Positions 42,144 through 54,182 of a stretch of DNA of 64,000 nt are shown here, in pieces. Source of the DNA: Micractinium sp. NFX-FRZ (lineage: Eukaryota > Chlorophyta > Trebouxiophyceae > Chlorellales > Chlorellaceae). Where the stretch lies: NCBI GenBank assembly GCA_029339195.1, contig JAPTJF010000002.1, positions 124,001 through 188,000 on the forward strand, given 5' to 3'. The stretch's first letter is position 1; every line of letters begins with the position of its first letter. The notes below the pieces were generated by a model. That model had not been told where the DNA came from, did no database searches, and worked only from the letters and a program-made list of their open reading frames with translations. Both the position numbers and the translations under genes were made by a program.

Positions 42144-43833
42144 ATGGTAGGCCGGGCCGCACGCGTGCGTGCACGGAAGCGAGAGGTCCTCTTGAAGCAC
42201 AGGCTGTGCCTGTCACAGCAGCTTGCTGCTTGCTTCGAAGCAAGCTGTCCCCAGCCGAGCGAAGTTGAGCTACAGGTTCATGCTGGCTGGGGCTGCTGCA
42301 CCCTGCAGGGACGGCTCCTTCTCGCTGCGGCGGCAGCCTCCTGCCTCCTGTACTACCACCAGCCCTCGCGAGCTGCAGCCCAAGCAGTGCTGGAGGGGCT
42401 ATGCAAGCGGGCCGGAGGCGCATTGGGCAGGATGCTGGCGCTGCCAGAGGCCATGCGTGTGGTAAGAAGAGGTACTGGGCACTGCTCACTGCCGGCCCGG
42501 CTGGCTCAGCCGCTGACATGGCCAATCATGCTCAACGCGTGTGCACCCTTGTGCAGAGGGCGAGCCGTGTGAGTGCATGGCGTGCGCGCCTCTCCGCTCA
42601 CAGGCGCCGCTGGTGGGCGACTCGTGGCGTGCTGGGCGGTGCTGGGCTGAGCGACCCTGCTGCCCCCGTGTATGACGCACAACTGGAGGCGGAGCTGGTG
42701 CGGAGCGGAGCACAAGGTGGGACATGGGGACATGGCATGGTCCCCTCTAGCAATGCCCCGCTTGCATGTGCAGATCAGGCCAAGGCTCTGTGCCCCGCTT
42801 GAGGCACAGAACGGGACTCTTGCCCTTGCTGACATGCCGCTGCTCTGACAGCTGCCTTGCAATTCACGCCACCTGCAGGCCAGTCAGAAGTGCAGACCCG
42901 GGAGATGATCTGGGTGCAAAAGGCCAACGGCGGATGGGCGCTGCTGCCAGCAGTCCTGGACTCTGGTGGGCTTATGTCTGCACGAGTGCACCCGGGCATG
43001 AGTGCAGCTGCTGGGCTGCATTCCGCTTGAAGCATTGGGGGATGACGCGTGGGTGACCGCCACGGTGTGCCCATTGCTTCCTCCCCCATGCTCGTCATAC
43101 ATGCAGGTAGCAGTGGCGTGCTGCGCATTCCGCCCCACATGGCACGAGAGCTGGGGTACACTGACGAGGTGAGCGCTGCGGTTTGCTGTGCCTCCTCATC
43201 TCCTGCCTGCCCATCTCCTTCTTGGAGTGCCTGCCCAGCCCTGCCTCCCGAAAAGCTCTGTGTAACTTGTTTCCGCCTTCCCCTCCAAGGAGCTAACCTA
43301 GCATCATCCTTCGGTGCTGCCTAGGCGGGCAACGTGCTGCCAGAGCACCGCCCCTGGGGTTCCGCCACGTACACTGCCGTCACGGCAGCAGGGCCCGTCA
43401 CTGTGCCCCGCCTGCGCCGCATCACGTTTAGGTGCGAGCCCAAGCCTGGTTGCATTGATGCCTCAGAGAAAGATACAAAAAAAAGCCTTTGGGCTGTGCC
43501 CTGATTTGCCATTGGTGGGGAGGACCGTTACTTGTACTCGCGGCTGCTCATAATAGCCACTGGTGCACATATCCCCCCCCCTCCCCCCCCTGGCACCCAC
43601 CTCCGTCTTACAAGTGCAGCATCGCAGGCGTGGAGTTCAGAGAGGCCAGTGAAGTCATGCCCAGCATCCCGCGGGAACAGGTGGCAGCAATGCTGGCGCA
43701 GCGGGCCGGGGGGGATGGGCACGGTGAGGTGCCAGGCTTCCTGGTGGGCCTAACAGAGGCGGCCATTCAAACCAACCGCCACGTGATGGTACCAGTGCAG
43801 CTGCAGGGGCGGGGCATTTCGTTCCGGGCTTGA
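42144..43833 (+). CDS. Retropepsin-like (clan AA) aspartic protease-like protein
   Basis: Predicted aspartic endopeptidase of the retropepsin fold; substrate unknown. Exons 42144-42461, 42557-42716, 42879-42965, 43107-43168, 43325-43431, 43620-43833; 315 aa. Two exons join to LLPAVLDSGSSGVLRIPP, followed by HMARELGY. This is the D-(S/T)-G active-site loop plus the LxLPxxxAxxLG helix of the bacterial-type clan AA family. Asp187 would be the catalytic residue, and the domain would act as a homodimer. The domain continues PVTVPRLRRITFSIAGVEF and PGFLVGLTEAA, where the flap-distal ILG motif of active enzymes appears as LVGL. The N-terminal 150 residues are Arg/Ala-rich with a hydrophobic segment (LQGRLLLAAAAASCLLYY), perhaps a transit peptide and membrane anchor. 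ATG 41952 would add 64 residues in frame. No reverse transcriptase, integrase or LTR is nearby, so this looks like a host gene. Confidence 0.65.
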
Positions 43834-44264
43834 CGAGTCCGCTGCGTGCTTTGTAGAAACCAATTGACTTGAACCCGTGGGGCTTTGCACATTCGGCATG
43901 CATCAGCACCAGTGCGGCACCATACTCCATCGCCCCTGAGCCCCCCGCCTGTATTGCCACATGGGCCCCGCCTCTCTCGTCATCCGCCGCCTGCTTGTTT
44001 CACTCATTCAGATTCGTCTGTCCAGCCTCGTCAACAGCTGTAGGCGTGCCAACATGGCATGTTATCTCTGCGTGCCAGCTCTGTGTCTATTCTCTGTGTC
44101 AGCTTGCATCTCTGCAACGAACGCAACCTAAAAGGGCAGGGGGCTCCGACACTCCTCTGGCTCTGCGGGCAATGTGCTGGCACGGCGCCAGGCTGGCAGG
44201 GTGCAGATGCACCACCCACCGACAGGCCGGACGGCTGGCTGGCTGGCTGCCTGGCTGGGCGGGG
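43834..44264. other. Tail-to-tail intergenic, no gene seen
   Basis: 431 bp between the protease-like gene (+) and TOP3B (-), presumably 3' UTRs. No recognisable feature. Confidence 0.5.
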
Positions 44265-47200
44265 TCAGAACATCTCGAAAGACATGCGGGGGTCAAAGTC
44301 CTTGCCCCTCCCTCTCCCTCTTCCCCTGCCCCTGCACACGAAAATTGGAGAAAACAGGGAGCTCCAGTTGGCATAAGCAGCCGTGCCTGCATGCGAGGCC
44401 CAGACTGAGGAGGGGAGGTACCCACACAATGGCAGGCCAGGCACACCCCTCACCCCGCCCATGCACGCATGCACTCCTCCCACCTGCCGCGCCCTCGCCC
44501 TCGCCCTCGTCCCCGCCCGCCCCGCCCGCCGCGCTTCACGAATGCCCGACCGTGCTTGACCTCGCAGAGCTCCGTCAGCAGCGGGTCGCACACCACACAG
44601 CCGGTGTACCTGCATAAAGCCAGATAGCATATAGGATTGGGGGGCTTTGATAAAGGCAGGAGCAGCGGGGGAGGAGGAGGTGCCCTTGGCCTCACAAAGC
44701 TCTGCCTGCGGCAGAGGGTCGCAGAGCACACGCACCACACCAGTGTGCCTGCATGGCAATCCACAGGGTGGCAGGCAGCGGAGAACATGAAGGCCGGGGG
44801 CCGAGGCGGCATGGGGCAGCGCAGCAGGCACAGCACATCCCCAGCCTCTTGCACCGTGCCTTGGGGCGGCGCCTAATGCAGCCTAAGGGCGCACGGCTGC
44901 AGCATCACGTGCCATGCAAGACGCGTTGCACAGCAGGGAAGCAGGGGGGCAGCAGACCACGCCACAGGGCAGCGTGCGCAGCGGGTGGGGCTCACTGCGT
45001 GCCGCCGCCCGCCAGCGGGGACTGCCCCTTCTTCCAGTCCAGGCAGAGCAGCGTGGAACCGCACTCCTGCTTCAAGGGAGGGCAGAGGAGAACGAAACCT
45101 GAAAGCTTGAGAAGGGAGAGCAGAGCACCGAGGCCGCCTGGGCCCCACCTGCTCCTCACCTTCCACCTGCTCCCAGCCAGTGGGGCAACCCCAGCTGCCC
45201 CATGCACGCATGCACCCACCTCGCAGCTGTCTGCTGGCAGCTTGGCAGTGTGCAGGTTCTTTGGCAGATAGACCAAGAAGGAGCAGCGTGAGCAGTCGAG
45301 GCGCCATGTGGGCCCGCTCACTGGGTCAAGCACCAGCGTGCCCTGGCCATCCTCGCAGGCGGGGCAGGCCGCCACGCCCATGCGCGCCGGCTGCACAGAA
45401 AAGTGATGGCGGGCAGGCGGGCAGGTGGGCGGCAGCAGCGTGGGCGGTTGGGGTGAGGACTGCCGGGGCAGGGTGGCTAAGTGAGGTGGAGCAAAGCACA
45501 CTAGCCAGCATGCAAAGGGCCTCAGCAGCAGGAGCAGAGCCGGCGGCAGCAGCGTCGGTGCCCAGCCAGGCACACACGGCAGCCCCATCCCATCAGCAGC
45601 ACCAGGCCCTGCCATGTCTGCCGCTGCAGCTAGCTCACCGAGTGTCGGCAGGTGGGGTGCGTGCACAGCGTGCAGGGCATGCCGCCGCTGGCCGTGTCCC
45701 CGAGGCGGGCCGCGTCCTCAAACGGCGGGTGGTTGTAGCAATACGGACTGCACAGCAGGCAAGGGTGCGCCCTTACACTGTGGGTGGATGCACCAGCAGG
45801 GGGTGAACTGGCCACCCAAGCAGGCAGGCATCCAGGTGGGAGCGTCGCAGAATCATTCCACGGCTGCCTGGCTGCCTGGCTGAGCGTGCAATGCCCGGCT
45901 GTCGGCCCGCAAAGCAAGCAGGCCGCACAAACACACCGCCATGCATCCTTGCAATGCATGTTGCCTCCCTGCCCTGTCCCTGTGCCCTCCTCCCCGCCTC
46001 CCCAGCCCCCCGCCTCACCAGAGCGGGTACGTCTTGCCATCGGTGCCTCCCAGAGAGAAGAGCAGCAGCTGGAAGCCATCAAGCGGGCATGCCAGCTCCT
46101 TGTACTGCCGCCAGGTGGGCAGTACCGGTGCATGGGACAGAGTTAGGAGAAGGGTGAGTGGGAGAGGGGCGGGTGGGCGGGGACAGAAGGGCAGAGAGTA
46201 TGAGCAAGGACGGGTGCTTGCCAAGGCAGATGCAAAACTGTGCAGGGCTCGCATGCAGGCAGGCGGGCATGCATGTCGGTGCGCACACACGCCAAACCCA
46301 TGTCTGCTGCCAGCTGGCGAGACTGGAGCCCACACCCACCCACCAGCTTGATGGAGCCGCCCTGCGCAGGAGGTTAGACGACAGGGAACATGACGGCAGC
46401 AAGTAAGCAGGTAAGCAGTGGCAGTGGCAGGGATGGATTTGGCGCTTGGTGCGCCGCCCGGTGACTGTGCTAGAGGCCAAACCCGCGCTGATGGACTGCC
46501 ATCTCCCAACTGCACCGTGGCCCCACCGGCGGCATGGACCTCTGCTCCCGACTGCACCCTGCACCTCCTGAGAGCATGGACCTGACATGTCCACACTGCC
46601 CCCTGCCCCCACCTGCGGCATGGAACCACCGCTACTGACCACACTGCCCCCTGTCCCTGGCACCTGCGGCATGGCGTAGAGGTCGTCGCAGTTCTTGCAG
46701 TAGAGGCGGGAGGGGCGGGAGGGTATTAGGTTCATGTACCGATTGCACCTGCAGCGCGTGGAAGGCAGGATAGTGGGTGGACCGGGCACACATAAAGCCT
46801 GCACTGCAGCACCATGTCGCATGGGTACAGCGCAGCCCAAACGCGCCCGCCCCCCGGGCCTACCCCAGCCCCCCGCCCACCCCCAACCCCCAACCCACCC
46901 TAGCTGAAAGAAACAAGGTGCCCTGACGCCGCAGCCACACTTGCTGGCCCACCCATCACTCAACGTCGGCACTCATTTGCCTCTCATGGAGAGCACCACC
47001 AGCGAGCACCGGCACCGGTGCCTGTATCCCCAACTGCCCTTCCAGTCCTCACTCACTCACTCACTTGCCGCATTTGGAGAGGACTTTGCCGCTGGAGGCG
47101 AGGGGCGAGAAGGAGGCCTCGAACAGCGCGTCCATGCGCTGGATATGGGACACAAAGAAGGCAAACTGCAGGGGGCAAAGGGGTGGGGGAGGGTGGGGGG

Positions 47201-50200
47201 AAGTTGCCGGCACCCGCAGCGACAACGTTCCGCCCCCGCTGCGTTGACCTCCGGCACCCGACCCCATTGCACTATATGTCTTGCAATGAGACAAGCATGG
47301 AGCCGTGCGCGCCACCCCCACCTTTGCCTTGAACTCCTCCAGGCAGTGCGCCACCACGGCCTCCTTGTCGGCCAGGCCCTGCGGGAGGGAGGGGGCACGT
47401 CACGCGGGGGCGGGCGCCGCACGCAGCATGGGAGGGATGGATCAGGGGGCTGAGCCAAACATGGTACCCATTTGCTAGGGGTGCACAGCAGCAGCAGGGC
47501 CGCAACTGCAAGCAGAAGCGTGGACCAGCCTCAGTGCCTCCAAAAGAACACCACACGCAGTAACAAACACCGCAGGCAGTAACACAGCATCACAAGCGGC
47601 GAATGATTACATGTAGTGGCCCGCCCACCCACCTTTGCCACCAGGTCTATTTGGTGCTCCACGTGTGCCCGCACCTGGGGGCGGCACAGCTCGGGGTCAA
47701 TCAGCTGGTACCCCCTGCAGCAAGGGTGCAAGGGTGGCCAGGCGAGGAACGAGTGTGGCAAGGCGAGGCGAGGCGAGGCAGAACCAGCAACAAAGGGCAA
47801 GGAAAGTGCGTCCCACAGCTCACTCGGCCAGCTATCACCCAATGGAAGGCAAGGCAGGTCGGCATGCTAGGTGGAGCCGAAAGGGGCAGGGTGGAGGGCA
47901 CGGTCGCGCATGCATGCTTGCCACCATCCACACCTGTCCACCCCTTCCCAGCGCCTGCCCCCAACCCAACCCACCCACCCACGCATTCCTTCCCCCCGCT
48001 GACCCCTCCCTCCTAACGCATCGTGCATCACTGCTTCTCCCTTCCTCGCACAATGTGTTGGTGTCTCCAGCCCCAAACCAACACATCGTGCTTCACAGCT
48101 CTGTCCTTACGCGCGATGGCTTTGTGTCGGCAGCACCCCCACCCCCCCACCTGACCAGCGTGATGCCCAGCTCCGTGGGCACCACCCGCCGCCCCGCCTG
48201 GATGCCCACATAGTTGCGCTCGCAGATGTTGTTGATGTGAACAGAGATGGAGGCGTCTGCGAGAGGAGGTGTGAGGGTTCGGGGCGGGGGCGAGAGGTAC
48301 AGGCAGTTAGTGGGCAAGCGGCGCATAGTATATGGTGCAACTGACAACACATGCGCAGGTGATGCTGTGGTGCACGCTTACAGAGGCTTCTGCAACGGCA
48401 GGGGGCAGGACGGCAAAGGAGGGCGGAGGAGGGAGTGTGAGACCACATCCCGTTCCCTGCACACCACCACACCAAACCTCGGCACACTTCCCTGGCTTCC
48501 CGTTTCTCAGCACCCAACCAAATGCGTGCCGCCCGCACCCGTCCCTATGCCGTGCTTCTCCATGAGCCCAATCAGCTCCGACTCTGTGAGGTAGTCGGGG
48601 GGGCAGGTCTTGCCCTGCTGCAGCTCCACCTCTGCAAGGGGGGGGAGGCGGGGCGGTCAGGGCGGGGCAGGCAAATATGGGTGCAGGCAGGGCGAGGCTT
48701 CCGCGCGGAGTTGCCGGGAGCGGGATGAGCTGGTAGCCGTCGGCTGTCAACAGCTGTGCCAGTATTGCTCAATCGCTTGCTTTGCTCGCTGCCAGTCAGG
48801 GCAGGGGGTGCAAAAGCGTGCACCGTGGAGCCCCTAGCTCATGCCCCTGTCCTTGCCCGTGTTGCCTGACTCGTGACGTGGTGTGGTGTGGTGTGGTGTG
48901 ATGCGGTCAACGTCCCCCGGCATGCCTTCTGGCAGTTGCCCACTCTCCATTCACCTCATCCACCTCCACCATCTGCCCCTTCACTGCATCCCCACTCCGC
49001 CAATAGCAGGAGGGTCCCCACCTGTGATTGGGATGACCTCACCCGCCTTCAGCGGCGGCAGCGGCTCGTTCTGCACCGCCTGCATGAGCGGGCATGAGCG
49101 GTGCGGTGGGGGAGAGGGGCAGGAGCAGGTGGCGCAGAAGCAGCGTGGGCAAGCAGCGTGGGCAGCGATGGCGTGCTGAGCGGCGCGGCACAGAGCAGGG
49201 CAGCAGGAGCACGTGCGCCTGAGCCGGGCTGCACGAAAGCCCATCCCAACCCCTCCCCCCTGCCCAGCCTGACAACCTCCCTCAAGGGGATCAACCTGCT
49301 GCCTGCCTTCCAGGTCAGCCTGGCTGTGAAGACGCCAGCACTTTGCCCTCCTCCGCAGCCTGCTCAGCATGCAACATTGGCCACCCGGCCCGCCCCCAGC
49401 CCCGTGCCCCCGTGCCCGCTCACCTTCCAGGGCATGATGGCCGTGAAGCCTGGGCGCAGCACATGGGTGGCCCCCGCGGTGAAGCTCTCTGGCCCCGCGC
49501 TGAAGCAGGCCTTGGTCTTGCGGTACACGCAGTCGGGGGAGAGGGAGCCCAGGAAGGATCGGGCCACAAAGCTGGGAATTGAAGGGGGGAGGGGAGGGGG
49601 CAGAGGGTGAGGTGCAGAGGGTGAATTTTGGTGACAGGCAAAGGGTGAGGGGCGGAGGGCGAGGGGCGGAGGGCAAAAGGAGGGGCGGAGGGTACGTGGG
49701 CAGAGGGCTGAAGGGAGGGGCAAACAGTTCAGGCGGGCAAGTAATTGGGTGCAAGGGTGCAACGGAGGTGCAGTGTGCTTGCCGCGACTGTGCTGGCCCC
49801 GCCCCCGCCCCGTCCCCGCCCTGCCCCACCTTGTCACTCGTACACCCCGCCCCCGCCCCACCGTCTCACTCGTACAGGCGCCACGCGTCGCCGCCCCCCA
49901 GCTCCGTCTCCGTGGCGCACCGCACCGGCGTGATAGGTGGGTGATCCCCAACATCCACGCCTGCTGGGCAGCAGGGGCATGCTCACGCACAATTCAGCTG
50001 TCCAGCAACAACGCACATGCTCCCCCAGCTTGCAAACTCCTGTTTGACCTCCTCTGCTTGCCCCAGGTGTGACAATTTGCCAGACTACAGCCATGCACCA
50101 TCTAACCCAAAAGAACCCTGGTGACTGCTCACCTCCCTTGGGAGCAACAAAGCCGCCGAGCAGCGAGGCAGCGTACTCCCCCCACACTGGGTGGGAGCGC

Positions 50201-53200
50201 TGGGCAGCCAGCAGCGTGTGGAAATCAAAGTTGGGGGGGTAGGCGGTGCTCTCGGTGCGGGGGTAGGACAGGTATCCCTGCGGGGGGCATTGCTTGCAGG
50301 GCAGCATGGGTGTAGGGCTGTTGAGAAAGCAGGGTGGGTAAAATGTGCAGGCGGTCTTTGTGAGTTGTGCGTTGGGGGAGGTGGAGGTATTGGGGCAGCG
50401 GGGCAGGGGAGGAACCCTCTTACGAGATGACTGGGGCAGGTGCGGACAGCAGGTGGTGGGAGAGGGAGCGGGGATCAGGTGACGGGCAGCGAGTGGCAGG
50501 AGCGGCAGCAGGGGCAGCGGGGCCAGGGTGTGGCCTCTGCCACCCCGTCTACCAGCAATGCGCGGCGCCTGTTGGCGCCAGCACTACCCCACACCCTTGC
50601 CTGCCTGCCACCCGGAGCCTACCTGTGTGTACAGGCGCTCAGCCACCTGCATTGCGTAGGCAGGGCCAATGCCCAGGGAAGAGCTGGCGGCCTTGAGCAT
50701 CTCCACTGCACGGGGAGGGGGCCCCAGGCATGAAGGTGGGTTGGGAGAGCGGCAGGCAGCAGGGGTGTGAAAGGAACGCACTAGGGCAGGAAGACGGATT
50801 TGCGCTGAGAGATGCAGGCTGCGTGTTACAGGAAGCTGCATGTTGTAAGGCGCTGCCCCGCCAGGCATGGTTGTCGCGTCAAGTTCCCTGCACTCCTACC
50901 CGTGTTGATGCCTGCTGGCCGCCCCTTGCGCTCCTCCTTCTCGCTGACATCCGTCACGCGCAGCTGCTCAAGCGGGCGGGGGCACAATAATGGGACTGGG
51001 GTGCTGGCGAGCAGGAGGGAACCGCAAAACAGGCAGCCAGCCACTTGCTGGCCAGCCGTTGCAGCCCGCCCAGACGTGTGCGCTCCTGGGCCTTGCACTT
51101 CTGGCAGATTCGCTCTTTGCCATTAGATAGATCGCTGTGTAACCAGCCCTGGCCCTTGCCTCCAGGGCCTCAAACTTCATTGAGGGTCATATGCACGTGG
51201 CAACGGTATAGCCTTCCCCTCCCCTCCCCCTGCCCTCCCCTGCCCTCCTCCCCATCACCTGCCTGGCCTCTGCCACAAGCCGCTGGAACATGGCGCCCAC
51301 CTCGGCATCAAACACGCGCCCACGGCCCCATTCCAGCTGCGGTTGGGTGCAAATGAAGTACACCTGGTTGAAAAAGTACGCGACCGCGACCCCACTCCAG
51401 CCCAGTGTGCCCACCTTGCAACGCGCAAAACACGGCGCGACACACCCTCACAGCATGTACTGCATACAAGGCACGCCTAGCTCCCAGCTGCCAGCAAGCG
51501 TTGCGCACCCCGCCCACGGCCCGCTCACATTCAGCGTGCTGCCCGCTTTGGTTGCCCGGGGGCGCACCACCCAGAAGGGTTCGGGCTGGAAGCAGGCGAT
51601 GGCTTGGTGGCGCTCCACACAGAAGTTGAGGGTGGGGGTCTGGCAAGGGCCGTAGCTTATGACTGGAGGGAGTGGAGGGCGGGGGAGGCAGGAAGAGAGG
51701 GATCGCCAAAGAGGAGAGTGATGTGCACCAGGTGACCGTCCCCCAGCGGCACGTCACTTCCACCAAACGATGCCCCCCAATCCCACCTGAGGAGTCCAGA
51801 TCTCCGTACTTGCTCTGGAAGAAACGGCTCTGGAAGCTGCATGCACGGCCAGTAGGACACGTGGCGGGTGAGGAGAGGGTGGGTGAGGGCTGGGGTGAGC
51901 GGGAAAAGGTGCAGTCCGGAGGTGCCCGGTCGCCTCCCCATTGACCAGGGCCTCCCCTGCCTCCTCACCTCCTGCACCACGTGCCCACCCCACTCCTGCT
52001 CCCTCGGCCTGCCCCTATGGCCCCTACGCCTACCAGCCTCCTCTGCTGTGTTCCCCGCCCCGGGCCCCTTCTTGAGGACCCACCCACCGCGTGACTGCCA
52101 CCCTAACGTTCAGCTGGCACTCCTGCCACGCCTGCACTTCCTCACGCGCGCTGGCCCCCCCACTGCTTCATCTGCATACTCTTAGTTAGAGAGACCACCC
52201 ACTGGCACCCACCGCGTGAAGGCCACCCCAACCTTCAAGTCCAGCTCCTGCCGCGCATCCACCGCCAGCGCCTCCGCCTGGTTGGGCGCCCCCAGGTTGG
52301 CCATGGCCTGCCGGATCTCGGGGGCGCTGATGGCTGCAGCAGGGGGAGGGGGGGAGGGGGAGGTTGGGGCGGGGGCCCGCGGCAGAAGCAGGGCACTTCA
52401 CTGGGACGCTTCGCAATGGCAATGCGTAGTGCTGGCAAGGGGCAAACGCCCAGCCCAGCCCACTTGTGTCCACATCAGCCCGATGCAGCCCGCTTCAGCC
52501 AAGCCCAAGCCTGGCCCAACCATCGCATGGCAGCCGGGTGTAGGTCCAGCCCCCAGCCCCAGCCCCTGTCAGCCAAACGCCTGACACCAGCCCCAGCCCT
52601 GGCCCCAGCCCCCAACCACCCCAAGTGGCCCACCTGAGAAGCGCGCCCTGTAGACCTGCTGCTGGTCCCCCACCCGGTTCATCCACCGCACTGTGTTGTC
52701 AATCACCTCTGGGGGGGCAGGGGACACAAGTGATGACAAGAAGGGAGCACAGCATATGTCAAAGCCAGCATCATCTGTCGTCTGCACACACTCAGTGCCG
52801 TGCAGCGTCCGCAGGCAACTCACACGGACGCGGGCCGCCCCACCCCTCCACCTTCCCCGGCACCGCACTATCTGTCCCGCCCTCCAAAGCAGATGCTCTC
52901 CCCCTCTCGGTTGCAGTCCAGCCATTTTGGCACCAGGATGCTGGCCCCTCTCCCCTCCCCCCCTCTTAATCAACATGATGTGCCGCCCACTTCGCAGCAC
53001 AGCAGCGCCAAACCCACCGAAACAGATGTTCTCCCCCTCTCGGTCGCAGTCCAGCCACAGCACCAGGAAATCTGCCCCCTTGGCCTCCCCCTGCAGGTGG
53101 CGGCACACACGTGCCTTGGGGTTGGCCTCCGCCTTGAGCGTGGGGGCGTCAAAGAGGGTAGCGGGGTCCGTCTTCTCCCAGGACTGGAACTCGGCTGCAG

Positions 53201-54182
53201 GGGTGGCATGGGGGCGGGGAGAGGCGAAAGGGTTGGCTTCTGGCTTGAGGGCGGGGGCGCCAAAGAGGAGTGGAGGGGTGTTGTGTACTTTTGTTTTGTT
53301 TTACTTTTGGGGCTGAGACTGGGCAGAGGGAGGGAAGTAGGAAGAGGAGGGGATAGGGGAGGAGTCGGGGGCAGAAGGAGCGGGGCGGGAGACGGGGAGC
53401 ACAGAGTAGGGGGAAATAGGGAGGTGGCAATGCTAGGGTGTGCCAGGTAACAACAGCTGCGGGGGGGGGCTGCATTTGACTGCTGCGCTGCTGCTGTGAG
53501 GTGGCGTTGTTGCTTTAAGGTGGTGGGGATGGTAGTAGAGCTGCTGCTGCCGCTGCTGCTGCTGTGCGCCATCCTCCCTGTGTTGTGCCCTTGCCCTTGC
53601 TTGCCTGGGAAGTCAATGCTGAGCACGTGCCCAATCACGCTGGTCATTTTGAAGTGGGCTGGGCGCCCCCGGAAGCTGCCATCCCATTCGTGCACGTCCA
53701 GGCTGCTGTGGCGGGAGTACATCTGGGCATGGGAAGGGGGGATGGCAGGCGCGTGTAAGAAGAGTAAGGAGTCCTGTAGCCAACGACGGAGCAGTGCGCG
53801 TGCAGATGGGCGTGACAGGGGGTACATGCGGCGCGTGCAGAAGCAAAGACGTGGGACTGGGCATGAGACGGCCAGGTGAAGCGGGTGCTGCCGCCAGCGG
53901 CAGCTCAAGCACCCAGCCGGAGCTCCGAGGCAGCGCATTGACAGCCAGCCAGTTCCGCATCGATCGCGCGATGCCTTTTTTAATGCTCACTTCACTGCGA
54001 CACACTCCCCCCAACCCAATCCCATCAGACCGCTGCTGGCCCTCCACAATGGACTTGGGAAGTAATTGATGGGTTCACTGCCTGCCCCACGGGCGCACCT
54101 GGCCGCTAGAGAGGAACTCTGCGATGCTCTTTGCCAGGCTGGGCTTCTCAGCAACCATCAGCACTGTCAATGATGGCGCCAT
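44265..54182 (-). CDS. TOP3B: DNA/RNA topoisomerase III beta, complete, 27 exons
   Basis: Type IA topoisomerase that passes single DNA (or RNA) strands through a transient 5'-phosphotyrosine break; nuclear/cytosolic. Exon starts on -: 54182, 53722, 53194, 52708, 52333, 51836, 51662, 51336, 50963, 50705, 50277, 49960, 49571, 49079, 48631, 48256, 47714, 47378, 47165, 46748, 46361, 46104, 45747, 45390, 45066, 44609, 44331; 865 aa against 862 in human. TOPRIM: VLMVAEKPSLA and DCDREGENICF (116-126). Catalytic Tyr333 in GYLSYPRTEST with Arg335; DHPPITP; EKHGIGTDASI; ITLVRGYQLIDPEL. The C-terminal region has serial CxxC fingers (CGKCNRY, CKNC, CPYCYNHPPF, CSRC, CVVCD). The protein ends in an RG-rich tail and KDFDPRMSFEMF, comparable to the RGG box of animal TOP3B that binds RNA. 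ATG 54182 is the only ATG start in frame; the frame above begins with TTG. Exon 21 is an 18-nt micro-exon (GGSIKL). Intron 2 starts with GC. Confidence 0.96.
44691..44757 (-). repeat. Echo of TOP3B exon 26 start in intron 25
   Basis: About 67 bp resembling 44562-44618, encoding TGVVRVLCDPLPQAELCEAK on - against TGCVVCDPLLTELCEVK, with its CAG acceptor preserved. The copy is phase-compatible for a short distance; use as an alternative exon would disrupt the last CxxC finger. Confidence 0.82.
46480..46665 (-). repeat. Repeated exon 20 end in TOP3B intron 20
   Basis: Three or four diverged copies, about 50 bp apart, of a segment with GGCATGGA and CACTGCCCCCTG motifs, the first overlapping the real exon 20 end and donor at 46661-46670. 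Confidence 0.68.
51371..51412 (-). repeat. Echo of TOP3B exon 8 start in intron 7
   Basis: Encodes GLEWGRGRVLF on - against LEWGRGRVFD at the real exon (51306-51336); about 65 bp upstream in transcription. The CAG acceptor is replaced by GGG, so it is probably not spliced. Confidence 0.75.
52079..52133 (-). repeat. Echo of TOP3B exon 5 end and donor in intron 5
   Basis: About 55 bp resembling 52206-52262, starting with the same CACCGCGTGA (donor complement) and continuing into codons for QELDLKVGVAF with scattered substitutions; 128 bp apart. Confidence 0.8.
52869..53280 (-). repeat. Echoes on both sides of TOP3B exon 3
   Basis: 52869-52945 copies the exon 3 end (53010-53075, WLDCDREGENICF region) in intron 3, about 140 bp away; 53229-53280 copies part of exon 3 (53114-53165) in intron 2. 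Copies are diverged by substitutions and the DCDREGE codons are partly altered. Confidence 0.8.

Noticed and set aside
42228..42245. Perfect 18-bp palindrome GCTTGCTTCGAAGCAAGC as a regulatory operator
   Set aside because: It lies inside the first coding exon of the protease-like gene; a single short palindrome in this amount of sequence is not significant.
43107..43168. DSGSSG motif as part of a retrotransposon Gag-Pol
   Set aside because: No reverse transcriptase, RNase H, integrase, zinc knuckle or LTR nearby, and the domain is split by several spliceosomal introns.
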